Source of the DNA: Actinoplanes sp. L3-i22 | Lineage (GTDB): Bacteria > Actinomycetota > Actinomycetes > Mycobacteriales > Micromonosporaceae | DNA: 64,000 bases | Assembly (NCBI RefSeq): GCF_019704555.1 | Contig: NZ_AP024745.1 | Coordinates: 4,906,501 to 4,970,500, forward strand | Direction of reading: 5' to 3' | In this document: positions 32,950 through 41,983 of the stretch, in pieces | Layout of the letters: every line of letters begins with the position of its first letter | Numbering within the stretch: the first letter of the stretch is position 1 | The notes under the pieces: generated by a model | Databases searched by the model: none | What the model was told of the DNA's origin: nothing | The model's input: only the letters and a program-made list of their open reading frames with translations | Translations under genes and position numbers: made by a program

Positions 32950-33816
32950 TCAGGCCGGGACGCTGTCCTGGGTGGCGGCCCAGGCGGCGAGCAGTTCCAG
33001 AGCGTCGCCGGAGGGGGTGCCGGGCTCGGCGGAGTAGGTCAGCAGCGTCAGGTTGTCCTCGCCCGCCAGCTCGAAGCCCTCGAAGGCCAGTTCCAGTTCG
33101 CCGACGGCCGGGTGGCGGAAGCGTTTGACGCCGTGCCGGTGTACGTAGACGTCTTGGGTCGCCCACCAGCCACGGAACGGCTCGCTGCGCCTGGACAGCT
33201 CGCCGATCAGGTTCATCAGCTGCTGGTCGTCGGGGTGCCGGGCGGCGGCGATGCGCAGCGCGGCGACGGCGGACTGAGCGACCTGCGGCCAGTCCGGGTA
33301 GAACGCCTGGGCCTGCGGGTTCAGGAAGTTGAATCGCATCGAGTTCACTGCCGGTGTCGCGCCGGCGGTGTACATCGGTGCGTAGAGGGCCTGCCCGAGG
33401 GGGTTGGCGGCCAGCAGGTCGAAGCGGTGGTTGCGCAGGAACGCGGGAACCCCGGTCATCGAGTCCAGCACGCGGCGTACGGCTGGGCGGATCTCGGGTA
33501 CCCGGTCGCGGCGGGTCCGCAGCCGGGCGGGGGTGGGGCCGGCGGCGCGGGCGAGGTGGTGCAGGTGGGTGGTCTCGGTGTCGTCGAGGCGTAGCGCGCG
33601 GGCCACGGCGTCCAGGACGCTGTCGGAGACGCCGGCGAGGTTGCCGCGTTCCAGGCGGGTGTAGTACTCGACGCTGACTCCGGCGAGGGCGGCGACCTCG
33701 CCGCGGCGTAGTCCGGCGACGCGGCGGCTGCCGTAGGCGGGGATGCCGGCCTGTTCGGGGCTGACCTTGGCCCGGCGGGAGGTGAGGAACGCCCGTACCT
33801 CGTCGCGGTTGTCCAT
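32950..33816 (-). CDS. XRE-family regulator with MmyB-like ligand domain
   Basis: This 288-residue regulator has an N-terminal helix-turn-helix (RVAGLRRGEVAALAGVSVEY, then YTRLERGNLAGVSDSVLDAV). A C-terminal MmyB-like domain follows (VPAFLRNHRFDLLAANPLGQ; FLNPQAQAFYPDWPQVAQSA; HHVKRFRHPAVGELEL-type end). Members often sit next to and control dehydrogenase genes. Here it is 18 bases downstream of hpaD on the same strand and could be the last gene of the aromatic operon or a separate unit with its own promoter. Confidence 0.85.
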   Translation of the reverse strand: MDNRDEVRAFLTSRRAKVSPEQAGIPAYGSRRVAGLRRGEVAALAGVSVEYYTRLERGNLAGVSDSVLDAVARALRLDDTETTHLHHLARAAGPTPARLRTRRDRVPEIRPAVRRVLDSMTGVPAFLRNHRFDLLAANPLGQALYAPMYTAGATPAVNSMRFNFLNPQAQAFYPDWPQVAQSAVAALRIAAARHPDDQQLMNLIGELSRRSEPFRGWWATQDVYVHRHGVKRFRHPAVGELELAFEGFELAGEDNLTLLTYSAEPGTPSGDALELLAAWAATQDSVPA

Positions 33817-33834
33817 GAACCCAGGTTAGGCGGG

Positions 33835-34848
33835 TCAGCGCCGGGTGATCGGGCCGAGGCCGTCGGCGCCGACCTGGATCTCGGATGGGCCGCCGGTCAG
33901 GTCGGTCAGCGGCTGCTCGCGGGCGTCGAGGTCCAGCACGGTGGTCGCCTCGGCGTACCAGGACGGGATCACCGCGTTCCCCCAGTAGTCGCGGCGGCGT
34001 TCGTCGTGCACGCTCCACCGGTACGTCTCGTGGTCCGGGTCCCCGGTGAAGTAGTCGCTGGTGTAGATCTCGATCCGGTGCCCGTCGGGGTCACGCAGAT
34101 AGACGTAGAAGGCGTTCGAGACGCCGTGCCGGCCGGGCCCGCGTTCGATGTGCCGCTGCTTCCCGACGGCGCCGAACAGGTCGCAGGTGGTCAGCACGTG
34201 GTGGCTCTCGTGGGTGGCGAACCCGAGGTGGTGCAGCCGCGGCCCGGCGCCGGCGGTGAACGCGACGTCGTGGACGGTCTGTTTGCGGAACATCCAGGCG
34301 GCGAACATCTGGTGCTCGTCCTCGATCGTCTCCGAGCAGCCGAAACCCAGCGACGCGTAGTGCGCGTAGGCGGCCGGGATGTCCGGCACGACCAGGTTGA
34401 AGTGGTCCAGCCGGGCCAGGTGCGCGCCCCGGTGCAGGTCGTAGCGCTGGATCAGGCGTTCGGCCCGGTCGATGCCGTGGAAGAACTCCACGGTGAACCC
34501 GAGCGGGTCGACCACCCGGACCGCCTCGCCGACGCCGGCGGTCGCCCCGGCCGGGCGGCGCCGCACCGCACACCCGCGCTCGGTGAAGAAGGCCTGCGCC
34601 CGGTCCAGGTCGGCGGCCGAGCGGACCCGGTACGCGATCGCCGCCGCGGCCGGGCGCCCGCCGGCCCGCAGCACCAGGCTGTGGTGCGTCAGCTCGTCGT
34701 GTCCGCGCAGGTAGAGGGCGTCGCTCTGCTCGGCGGAGACGACCAGGCCGAGCATGTCGACCCAGAACCAGCGGCTGGCGGCCAGGTCGGTCACGACCAG
34801 TTCGGCGTAGGCGGCGCGGACGATGTCGGGCGCTTCGGACTCGGGCAT
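33835..34848 (-). CDS. hpaD: Homoprotocatechuate (3,4-dihydroxyphenylacetate) 2,3-dioxygenase
   Basis: This 337-residue extradiol ring-cleavage dioxygenase belongs to the VOC fold with two repeated modules. Metal ligands fit the type I pattern: H149 (RLDHFNLVVPD), H206 or H207 (RLHHLGFATHE) and E260 (HRIEIYTSDY). Family enzymes open 3,4-dihydroxyphenylacetate at the 2,3 bond with O2, using Fe(II) or Mn(II). The close fit of TSDYFTGDPDHE and VHDERRRDYWG to homoprotocatechuate dioxygenases supports this substrate. It is the seventh gene of the operon beginning at 41822; ATG 34848 has CAGGAG upstream. Confidence 0.88.
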   Translation of the reverse strand: MPESEAPDIVRAAYAELVVTDLAASRWFWVDMLGLVVSAEQSDALYLRGHDELTHHSLVLRAGGRPAAAAIAYRVRSAADLDRAQAFFTERGCAVRRRPAGATAGVGEAVRVVDPLGFTVEFFHGIDRAERLIQRYDLHRGAHLARLDHFNLVVPDIPAAYAHYASLGFGCSETIEDEHQMFAAWMFRKQTVHDVAFTAGAGPRLHHLGFATHESHHVLTTCDLFGAVGKQRHIERGPGRHGVSNAFYVYLRDPDGHRIEIYTSDYFTGDPDHETYRWSVHDERRRDYWGNAVIPSWYAEATTVLDLDAREQPLTDLTGGPSEIQVGADGLGPITRR

Positions 34849-34867
34849 GATGGCTCCTGACGGTGGC

Positions 34868-36364
34868 TCAGTCGGCGCGCACGCCGAACCGGGGTGTCCT
34901 CGGATCGCCGACCGCGACGTGGATCACCCGCTGGTCGGTGTAGAAGTCGATGCTGTGGTGCCCGCCCTCGTGACCCAGGCCGCTGTCCTTGACGCCGCCG
35001 AACGGGGTGCGCAGGTCCCGCACGTTGTGGCTGTTGAGCCACGCCATGCCGGACTGGATGGCCCGGGCCACCCGGTGCCCGCGCCGCAGGTCGCCGGTCC
35101 AGACGTAGGCGGCCAGCCCGTAGCGGGTGTGGTTGGCCAGCGCGATCGCCTCGGCCTCGTCCGCGAACGGGGTCACGCAGACCACCGGCCCGAAGATCTC
35201 CTCCTGGAAGATCCGCATCTGGGGTGTGACGTCGGCGAACACGGTCGCGCCGAGGTAGTTGCCCTCGGCCAGATGCGCCGGCCGGCCGCCGCCGGCTATC
35301 AGCCGGGCGCCTTCGGCAAGACCGATTTCGACGTACGACATCACGCGCGCGAAGTGGTCGCGGTGCACGAGCGCACCCAGCTGGGTCGCCGGGTCGCCCG
35401 GCGCGCCGACCGTCACATCGCGGGCGCGCTGCCCGAGCCGGGCCACGAAGTCGTCGTAGATCGAGCGTTCGACCAGGATCCGCGAGCCGGCGGTGCAGCG
35501 TTCCCCGTTGAGCGAGAAGACCCCGAAGACCGCGCCGTCCAGGGCCCGGTCCAGGTCGGCGTCGGCGAAGATCACGCAGGGTGACTTGCCGCCGAGCTCC
35601 ATCGACAGCGCCTTGAGGTGCTCGGCGGCGCCGCGCATGATGACCTGCCCGGTGGTGGTCTCGCCGGTGAACGAGATCAGCGGGACGTCCGGGTGTGCGA
35701 CCAGGGCCGCGCCGGCCTGCTCGCCGAGGCCGTGGACGATGTTGAACACGCCGTCGGGCACCCCGGCCTCGGTCATGATCTGCGGCAGCAGGCTCGCCGA
35801 CAGCGGGGTCCACTCGGCCGGTTTGAGCACGACCGTGCAGCCGGCCGCCAGGCTGGGCGCGAGTTTCCAGGTCGCCAGCATGAACGGCGTGTTCCACGGG
35901 GTGATCAGCCCGGCCACCCCCTTCGGCTGGCGCACCACGTAGCTGAGCTGCTCGTCGCCGACCCGGAAGGCGTCCTCGTGCAGGCCGACGACCAGATCGG
36001 CGAAGAAGCGGAAGTTCTCCGCCGCGCGGTGCGCCTGACCGCGGGCCTGGGTGATCGGCAGCCCGGTGTCCCACGCCTCGAGCTCGGCGATCCGGTCGTC
36101 GCGCGACTCGATGGCGTCGGCGATCGCGTGCAGCACCCGGGCCCGGGCGCGGGGCAGCAGCCCGGGCCAGGTGCCGTCGGTGAAGGCGGCGCGGGCGGCG
36201 CGCACCGCGGCCGCCACGTCCTCGGGCCCGCCGGCGGCCACCGTGCAGTAGGGCTGGCCGGTCACCGGATGCGGATTGTCGAAGCTGGCCCCGCCGATGC
36301 TGGGCACCTGCTTGCCGTCGATGAAGTGCAGGATCTGCGCGGGCAGGCCGTCGGGCCGGGTCAC
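34868..36364 (-). CDS. hpaE: 5-carboxymethyl-2-hydroxymuconate semialdehyde dehydrogenase
   Basis: This 498-residue NAD-dependent aldehyde dehydrogenase should oxidise the ring-fission aldehyde made by HpaD to the dicarboxylate. LITPWNTPFMLATWKLAPSL is the cofactor and oxyanion segment with the catalytic Asn. MELGGKSPCV contains the general-base Glu, and NGERCTAGSR the nucleophilic Cys. PFGGVKDSGLGHEGG closes the family signature. The GTG start overlaps the stop of the aldolase-like gene (GTGA); a longer frame to 36715 would run inside that gene and was rejected. Its position directly before hpaD supports the specific name. Confidence 0.88.
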   Translation of the reverse strand: MTRPDGLPAQILHFIDGKQVPSIGGASFDNPHPVTGQPYCTVAAGGPEDVAAAVRAARAAFTDGTWPGLLPRARARVLHAIADAIESRDDRIAELEAWDTGLPITQARGQAHRAAENFRFFADLVVGLHEDAFRVGDEQLSYVVRQPKGVAGLITPWNTPFMLATWKLAPSLAAGCTVVLKPAEWTPLSASLLPQIMTEAGVPDGVFNIVHGLGEQAGAALVAHPDVPLISFTGETTTGQVIMRGAAEHLKALSMELGGKSPCVIFADADLDRALDGAVFGVFSLNGERCTAGSRILVERSIYDDFVARLGQRARDVTVGAPGDPATQLGALVHRDHFARVMSYVEIGLAEGARLIAGGGRPAHLAEGNYLGATVFADVTPQMRIFQEEIFGPVVCVTPFADEAEAIALANHTRYGLAAYVWTGDLRRGHRVARAIQSGMAWLNSHNVRDLRTPFGGVKDSGLGHEGGHHSIDFYTDQRVIHVAVGDPRTPRFGVRAD

Positions 36365-37314
36365 GGGCGCGCTCCTTCCGGCCGGGGGATGCCGGTGCCC
36401 GGGTCGAGCAGGGCGCCCGCGTCGGCGAGCAGGGCGCCGATGCGCTCGGCGGCGGCCTCGCTCACCGGTGCCAGCGGGGCCCGGACGTGCGCGGACGCGA
36501 TGCGTCCCCACCGGTGCAGGACGTGTTTGGCCGGGGCCGGGTTGGTCTCGACGAACAGCAGCGACACCAGCGGGTGCAGCGCGTAGTGCAGGTCGCGGGC
36601 GCCGTCGTGGTCGCCGGCGACCCATCGCTGGTACATCCGGGCGCTCGCCGCCGGAGCCAGGTTGCTCAGCGCGCTGATGAAGCCGCTGCCGCCCAGGGCC
36701 AGCAGCGGCAGGCACAGCAGTTCGACGCCGGACCAGACCAGGAAGTCACGGCCGCACCGGTACAACACGTACGAGAAATGCTCGAAGTCTTTGGTGGTTT
36801 CCTTGACGCCGGCGAAGTTGTCGTGGTCGCGGCGCAGCCGGGCCAGCGTCGCCGGGTCGATCTCGACGGCGGTGCGCACCGGCACGTTGTAGGCGACGAT
36901 CGGCAGGTCGGGGAACTCCGCGCAGATCGTGGCGTACCAGCGGTAGAGGCCCTCCTGGGTGGGGCGCGCGTAGTACGGCGTGATCACCAGGCAGAGGTCG
37001 GCGCCCAGGTCGCGGGCGGCCGCGGTGAGCTCGAGCGTCTCGTCCAGCTTGGCCGAGCCGGTGCCGGGCAGGAACGGCACCCGGTCGTCGACGATGAGTG
37101 CCGTGGTGCGCATGGCGGCGATGCGTTCGGCGACCGACTGCGCGCTGGGCTCGCCGGTCGACCCGCCGATCGACACGCCGTGGGTGCCGGACTCCAGCTG
37201 CCAGCGCACCAGCGCGGCGAGACTGTCGTGGTCGAGTTCACCGGTGGCGGCGAACGGGGTGACCAGGGCGCTGAACGAACCCCGTACCGTCGATGGGTCT
37301 GATCGGAATTTCAC
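36361..37314 (-). CDS. DapA/NanA-family aldolase of the homoprotocatechuate operon
   Basis: This 317-residue class I (Schiff-base) aldolase has the dihydrodipicolinate synthase fold. K171 in FAGVKETTKD is the Schiff-base lysine, Y142 in VAYNVPVRT the proton relay and STGEP (52-56) the carboxylate-binding loop. Housekeeping DapA makes lysine precursors. Here the gene is locked by four-base overlaps between hpaE and the HpaG-like gene, so a pyruvate-forming lyase step of the aromatic pathway is more likely. The exact reaction is inferred. GTG at 37314 overlaps the upstream TGA. Confidence 0.8.
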   Translation of the reverse strand: MKFRSDPSTVRGSFSALVTPFAATGELDHDSLAALVRWQLESGTHGVSIGGSTGEPSAQSVAERIAAMRTTALIVDDRVPFLPGTGSAKLDETLELTAAARDLGADLCLVITPYYARPTQEGLYRWYATICAEFPDLPIVAYNVPVRTAVEIDPATLARLRRDHDNFAGVKETTKDFEHFSYVLYRCGRDFLVWSGVELLCLPLLALGGSGFISALSNLAPAASARMYQRWVAGDHDGARDLHYALHPLVSLLFVETNPAPAKHVLHRWGRIASAHVRAPLAPVSEAAAERIGALLADAGALLDPGTGIPRPEGARP

Positions 37315-38753
37315 CGCGTCTCCTTCTCACCGGCGTCGACCCAGGCTTGGTATTGCGCCCGGCGGGCCGGTCCCAGCGGGTACAGGCCCTCGATCGACGC
37401 CCCGGCCGCGACCTGCTCGTGGATGAAGCGTTCCTGGCGTTCCAGCTCGCTCGCCTCGGCGGCGACGTTGCCGGCGATGCCGGGCGGGATCACCACCACA
37501 CCCTCGGCGTCGCCGACCAGGACGTCGCCCGGCTCGACCAGCACCCCGCCGCAGGCCACGGCGACGCCGACGGCCCACGGCACGTGCCGGCGCCCGAGCA
37601 CCGCCGCGTGCGCCGGGCCGTGATAGGTGGGCAGATCGAGCCCGGCGAACGACGGGCTGTCGCGCAGGCCGCCGTCGGTGACGATGCCGGCCGCGCCGCG
37701 GCGCAGCGCCCGCAGCGCGAGGATGTCGCCGATCGTGCCGGAACCGGCCTCGCCGCGCGCGCCGATCACCAGCACCTGCCCGGGGCCGATCTGCTCGACC
37801 GCGCGTTTCTGCGCGTTCATCCCGGCGCCCCGGTCGGCGAACAGGTCCTCGCGCAGCGGCAGGTACTGCAGCGTGTGGGCGGTGCCCAGCATGCGCAGGT
37901 CCGGGCGGGCCGGGCGGAGCCCTTCGACGAACATGTGCTGCAGGCCGCGGGTGCGCAGCACCGACGACAGGGTGGCCGTCGAGACGCTGTTGAGCAGCGC
38001 CGCGGTCCGCTCGTCCAGCGCCGGTGGATCCGCGCTGTCCCGGGCGCCGCCGTACGCGTCGGCCCGGTCCGCCTCGGTGCACCGGGGCATCGCGCCGTAG
38101 ACGGCCAGCGGCTCGCCGGCGTCGACGATCAGGTTGGCCAGCCGCCCGGTCGTGCCCAGCTCCACCTCGACGGTGTCGCCCGGTTCCACCACGGAGGCCC
38201 CGGCCGGCGTCCCGGTCAGGATGATGTCGCCGGCCTCCAGGGTGGTCAGCCGGGACAGGTCGGCGACCAGCTGCTCGACCGGGAAGATCAGCTCGGCGGT
38301 GGTCGCGTCCTGCACGAGCGTGCCGTTGACCCAGGTCCGCAGCCGCAGGTCGGCCAGGTCGACGCCGGCCGGGTCGACCAGCACCGGGCCGACCGGGGTG
38401 AAGCCGTCCGCGCCCTTGAAGCGCAGGTTCGCGCCCCGGTCGGCGTAGCGCAGGTCGTAGACGCCCGCGTCGTTGGCGGCGGCGAGCCACCCGATGTGCG
38501 CCATCGCCTGCTCGGGCGCGACCCGGCGGGCGGATCGTCCGATCACCAGCGCGATCTCGCCCTCGAAGGCCATCAGCCGGCAGCCGTCGGGCCGCTCGAT
38601 CACCGCGCCGTGCCCGGACAGCGACGAGGGCGGCTTGAGGAAGTACGACGGCTGCGACGGGGTCCGGCCCCGCTCGGCCGCCCGGCTCCGGTAGTTCAGG
38701 TGCACGGCGATGATCTTGGAAGGGGCCAGGCCCAGCGGATGCCCGGCGCTCAC
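37311..38753 (-). CDS. Fusion of HpaG-like FAH isomerase/decarboxylase and RraA-type aldolase
   Basis: This 480-residue protein has two domains. Residues 1-215 are a fumarylacetoacetate hydrolase-family domain, as in HpaG (isomerase and decarboxylase steps after HpaE), with FEGEIALVIG (Glu64, Glu66), FKGADGFTPVGP and GDIILTGTPAG. Residues 250-480 match the RraA/HMG-CHA aldolase family (STATLSSVLRTRGL; GEAGSGTIGDILALRALRRG; IVTDGGLRD; GDVLVGDAEGVVVIP). Members with the RD pair are metal-dependent pyruvate aldolases. A single chain could isomerise and then cleave the pathway intermediate. GTG at 38753 overlaps the upstream stop. The roles of the two halves are inferred from family and operon. 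Confidence 0.82.
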   Translation of the reverse strand: MSAGHPLGLAPSKIIAVHLNYRSRAAERGRTPSQPSYFLKPPSSLSGHGAVIERPDGCRLMAFEGEIALVIGRSARRVAPEQAMAHIGWLAAANDAGVYDLRYADRGANLRFKGADGFTPVGPVLVDPAGVDLADLRLRTWVNGTLVQDATTAELIFPVEQLVADLSRLTTLEAGDIILTGTPAGASVVEPGDTVEVELGTTGRLANLIVDAGEPLAVYGAMPRCTEADRADAYGGARDSADPPALDERTAALLNSVSTATLSSVLRTRGLQHMFVEGLRPARPDLRMLGTAHTLQYLPLREDLFADRGAGMNAQKRAVEQIGPGQVLVIGARGEAGSGTIGDILALRALRRGAAGIVTDGGLRDSPSFAGLDLPTYHGPAHAAVLGRRHVPWAVGVAVACGGVLVEPGDVLVGDAEGVVVIPPGIAGNVAAEASELERQERFIHEQVAAGASIEGLYPLGPARRAQYQAWVDAGEKETR

Positions 38754-40231
38754 GACGGCACCCCGGTCAGCAGCAGGTCCGCGGCCCGCTCGGCGATCAT
38801 CACGACCGGCGCGTTGGTGTTGCCGGTGGGCCCGGCCGGCATCACCGAGGCGTCGGCGACCCACAGCCCCTCGACGCCGTGCACCCGCAGCCGCTGGTCG
38901 ACCACCGCCTGCTCACCCGTGCCCATCGCGCACGTGCCGGTCTGGTGGTGATAGGTCACCACGGTCTCCCGGATGTAGTCGCGCAGCAGGTCGGTCGTGG
39001 TCGCCAGCGACGCCGGGTACACCTCGCGGGCGCCCCAGCCGGTGCGCAGGGCCGGCTGCGCGGCGATCTCGCGGCACAGCCGCACCGCCGCCACCATCGC
39101 CTCGACATCCTCGGGGGCGCTGAGCACCCGCGGGTCGATCTCCGGCGGGGCGGCCGGGTCCGCGCCGGTCAGCCGCACGGTTCCGCGACTGGCCGGACGC
39201 ACGATGCCGGCCATGAACGTGACGCCGTGCTCCGGCGGCTGCATCCAATCGGTCACCAGCGAAGAGCCGAACATCAAGGGCTGCAGATCCGGTACGACCA
39301 CCTCCGGCCGGCTGCGCCAGAACAGGTGACTCTGACACACCGGCAGGCCCGGCACCGGAGTCACCGCCCGGTCGACGCCGAGCACGACCGGGACCAGCCA
39401 GTGATCCCGCAGGTTCGCGCCCACGCCCGGCAACGCCGCCACCACCGGGATGCCCAGCGCCCGCAGAAGATCGGGGTCGCCGACGCCCGAGCGTTGCAGC
39501 AGCACGGGCGAGCCGAGCGCGCCGGCGCACAGCACCGTGCGGGCGGCGGTGATCGTGTGGCGCTCGCCGTCCTTGTCGTACTCCGCGCCGATGCAGCGGG
39601 TCGCGTCGAAGCGCAGCCGCCGGACCTGCGCGGACGAGACCAGCGACAGCAGCGGATCGCGCCGCACCGGGCCCAGGTACGCGTCGGCCGTCGTCAGCCG
39701 GCGCCCGTCGCGCACGGTGAGCTGCACATACGAGACACCGTCCTGGCGGTCCCCGTTGTAGTCGGCGTTGTACGGCAGCCCGTACTCCACGGCCGCCGCG
39801 ACGATGGCCCGGTGAACCGGATGCGGCGCGAAGCCGGTGAGCACCTCCTGGATCTTCTCGGCCCGCTCGAACAGCGGGCGGACCCGGGCCCACGCCCACT
39901 CGTCGTTGCCCAGCCCGGCCCACCCGTCGTAGTCGGCCGGGTTGCCGCGGGCCCAGATCATCGCGTTCAGGGCATGCGACCCGCCGAGGGTCCGCCCGCG
40001 CGGCAGGTGCAGGCGGCGGCGGTGCGCGAACTGCTGCGGCACGGTGTGGAAGTCCCAGTCGGCCGGGGTGTGCCACAGCTCGTGCATGCGTACCGGGTCG
40101 GTGACCGCCGCGCGGACGGCCTGGTCCCCGGCCTCCAGCAGGACCACCGAGGCGCCGGCGTCGACCAGCCGGCGGGCGAGCGCGCACCCGGCGCTGCCCG
40201 CACCGATGACCAGCACGTCAGGGCCGGTCAT
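38750..40231 (-). CDS. GMC-family FAD alcohol oxidoreductase
   Basis: This 493-residue choline-dehydrogenase-like enzyme has DVLVIGAGSAGCALARRL (FAD), GRTLGGSHALNAMIWARGNP and the second GMC signature GALGSPVLLQRSGVG. A C-terminal catalytic His pair region is present (YHHQTGTCAMG and PTGNTNAPVVMIAERAAD). GMC enzymes oxidise primary alcohols to aldehydes. In this operon it could convert an arylethanol, such as a dihydroxyphenylethanol, to the aldehyde that feeds homoprotocatechuate. The ATG overlaps the MoaF-like stop (ATGA). Confidence 0.85.
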   Translation of the reverse strand: MTGPDVLVIGAGSAGCALARRLVDAGASVVLLEAGDQAVRAAVTDPVRMHELWHTPADWDFHTVPQQFAHRRRLHLPRGRTLGGSHALNAMIWARGNPADYDGWAGLGNDEWAWARVRPLFERAEKIQEVLTGFAPHPVHRAIVAAAVEYGLPYNADYNGDRQDGVSYVQLTVRDGRRLTTADAYLGPVRRDPLLSLVSSAQVRRLRFDATRCIGAEYDKDGERHTITAARTVLCAGALGSPVLLQRSGVGDPDLLRALGIPVVAALPGVGANLRDHWLVPVVLGVDRAVTPVPGLPVCQSHLFWRSRPEVVVPDLQPLMFGSSLVTDWMQPPEHGVTFMAGIVRPASRGTVRLTGADPAAPPEIDPRVLSAPEDVEAMVAAVRLCREIAAQPALRTGWGAREVYPASLATTTDLLRDYIRETVVTYHHQTGTCAMGTGEQAVVDQRLRVHGVEGLWVADASVMPAGPTGNTNAPVVMIAERAADLLLTGVPS

Positions 40232-41007
40232 ATGGGCTGTTCCTCCGGGTACGTGACCCGGCCCAGCGCGGTGATCAGCGCGCCCCCGGGCGCACACTGG
40301 GCCGCCCCGCTCGCGCCCAGGCCGAAGAACACGCCGGTGGTGCGCATCGCGGTCAGGTCGTAGAGCCAGGTCGCGGCGACCGGGATCAGGAACTCGCGGA
40401 ACGTGAACACGTACAGGTTGTCGCCGAGCGACCAGGTGCTGGCCAGGTCGACGTCGCCGTGCCCGCGCTGCGCGCCGACCAGGCACTGCCAGGCGTACCG
40501 CTCGCTGCTCAGGTAGATGTGCTCGTACAGGTGCTCCGGGCTGTACCGGTAGAGCGCCCGCAGGCCGATCAGGTCCCGGGTGGGCGCGGCCGGCGTGCCG
40601 AGGGTCCGGGTGCCCGCCACCGTGCCGGGCCGGAAGAGCTGGCTGACCCGGGGCCGGCCCGGGGTGGGCCCGGCGGCGATGTGCGACTCGACTGTCAGGG
40701 TCCGGCCGCGGGGGACGTCGACGACCAGCACCGCGGCGCGCAGCGGCTCGGCGGCGAACGTCAGGGTCAGGAAGAACACGCCGGGGCGGACCTCGATCGC
40801 CTCGTACCAGTCGTCGTCGCCGGAGCCCTGCTCGCTGCTCCAGCGCAGCCGGTCGGCCGAGACGAACTCCAGGTGCAGGCGGCCCCCGTCGTCGACGTCG
40901 AGCGTCGTGCCGGCCAGCACGCCGGTACGGGCCGCGCGGTTGCCGTCGATGCCGGGCGCGAAGTCGTCCATCCCCTTCCACCCGTGCGGCACGGCGATGT
41001 CGTCCAT
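40228..41007 (-). CDS. MoaF-like protein
   Basis: This 259-residue soluble protein resembles the MoaF family. An N-terminal calycin-like half is rich in beta strands (WYEAIEVRPGVFFLTLTFAA; AVLVVDVPRGRTLTVES). The C-terminal half contains YRYSPEHLYEHIYLSSERYA, then FTFREFLIPVAATWLYDL and RTTGVFFGLG, which match the conserved MoaF C-terminus as I remember it. MoaF was named from the monoamine regulon of Klebsiella. Its biochemical role is unclear despite an old molybdenum-cofactor label. Finding it with arylalkanol-type oxidases fits a link to aromatic amine or alcohol catabolism. Confidence 0.65.
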   Translation of the reverse strand: MDDIAVPHGWKGMDDFAPGIDGNRAARTGVLAGTTLDVDDGGRLHLEFVSADRLRWSSEQGSGDDDWYEAIEVRPGVFFLTLTFAAEPLRAAVLVVDVPRGRTLTVESHIAAGPTPGRPRVSQLFRPGTVAGTRTLGTPAAPTRDLIGLRALYRYSPEHLYEHIYLSSERYAWQCLVGAQRGHGDVDLASTWSLGDNLYVFTFREFLIPVAATWLYDLTAMRTTGVFFGLGASGAAQCAPGGALITALGRVTYPEEQPI

Positions 41008-41018
41008 GGGTTCCGTCC

Positions 41019-41822
41019 TCAGTCGGCGAAGGCGAGCGTGGGCAGGTCGACCGCGCCGGCGCCGCAGTCGGCGACCACCACCGACCCGGTCATCGCCGAC
41101 GCCTCGGGGGAGGCGAGGAACGCGATGACCGCGGCGATCTCCTCGGGCTCGGCCACCCGGGCCAGCGGGGTGTCCTTGGCGACCAGGGCGTACGCCTGGT
41201 CGCGGTCCAGGCCCCGCCGGCGGCCCAGGTCGTCCATCTGCTCGTCGGCCATCGCGGTGCGCACCCAGCCGGGACAGACCGCGTTGGCCCGCACCCCGAA
41301 GCGCCCGTAGTCACGAGCCAGCGACCGGGTCAGCCCGATCAGGGCGTGCTTGCCGGTCACGTAGCCGACCACGCCCGGCCCGGCGAACAGCCCGGCGATC
41401 GAGGAGACCACCACGACCGCGCCCCGGGCGCGGATCAGGTGGGGGAGCGCGGCCCGGACGGTGACGAACGCGCTGTCGAGGTTGGCATGCAGGCTGTAGC
41501 GCCAGGCGGCGTCGCCGACGTCCGCGGCCGCGCCGGGAACGTGCCCGCCGGCGTTGGCCACCACGACGTCCAGCGTGCCGAACGCCTCGACCCCGGCGGC
41601 CACCACGGCCTCGGCCTGCTCGGCGACGGCCACGTCGGCCGGCACCACGACCGACGGGCCGGGCAGGCTCGCGGCGACCTGCTGGAGCGGTGCCTCCCGG
41701 CGGCCGGTGAGCACCAGGTTGGCGCCCTCGCCGGCGACGCGCCGGCACAGCGCCGCGCCGATGCCGGTGCCGGCCCCGGTCACCAGCACGGTCCGCCCGG
41801 TGAAGCGTTTCCTGTCGTCCAC
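41019..41822 (-). CDS. Short-chain dehydrogenase/reductase
   Basis: This 267-residue classical SDR has TGAGTGIGAALCRRV (TGxxxGxG cofactor motif), NAGGHVPG, catalytic SSIAG with YVTGK (Ser, Tyr, Lys) and NAVCPGWVRTAM. It reversibly oxidises an alcohol with NAD(P). GTG at 41822 starts VDDRKRF. A much longer frame to 42029 lacks support. It is the first gene of the minus-strand operon running to hpaD, and it diverges from the ABC importer across 161 bases that must contain both promoters. Confidence 0.88.
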   Translation of the reverse strand: MDDRKRFTGRTVLVTGAGTGIGAALCRRVAGEGANLVLTGRREAPLQQVAASLPGPSVVVPADVAVAEQAEAVVAAGVEAFGTLDVVVANAGGHVPGAAADVGDAAWRYSLHANLDSAFVTVRAALPHLIRARGAVVVVSSIAGLFAGPGVVGYVTGKHALIGLTRSLARDYGRFGVRANAVCPGWVRTAMADEQMDDLGRRRGLDRDQAYALVAKDTPLARVAEPEEIAAVIAFLASPEASAMTGSVVVADCGAGAVDLPTLAFAD

Positions 41823-41983
41823 GGACCCGAGGTTAGGAACGCCACCCGGTCGCGGGCGATGCCCGGCGCACGGCCGGGCACTGGCCGACAAGCGCTGAGC
41901 AGACAGAGTCAAGCGCGCCGCCGGGCTCATCGCCCACGCTGACGGCGGTCCGCTACGAAAATCCCGCACCAGGCGAGGTCGGC

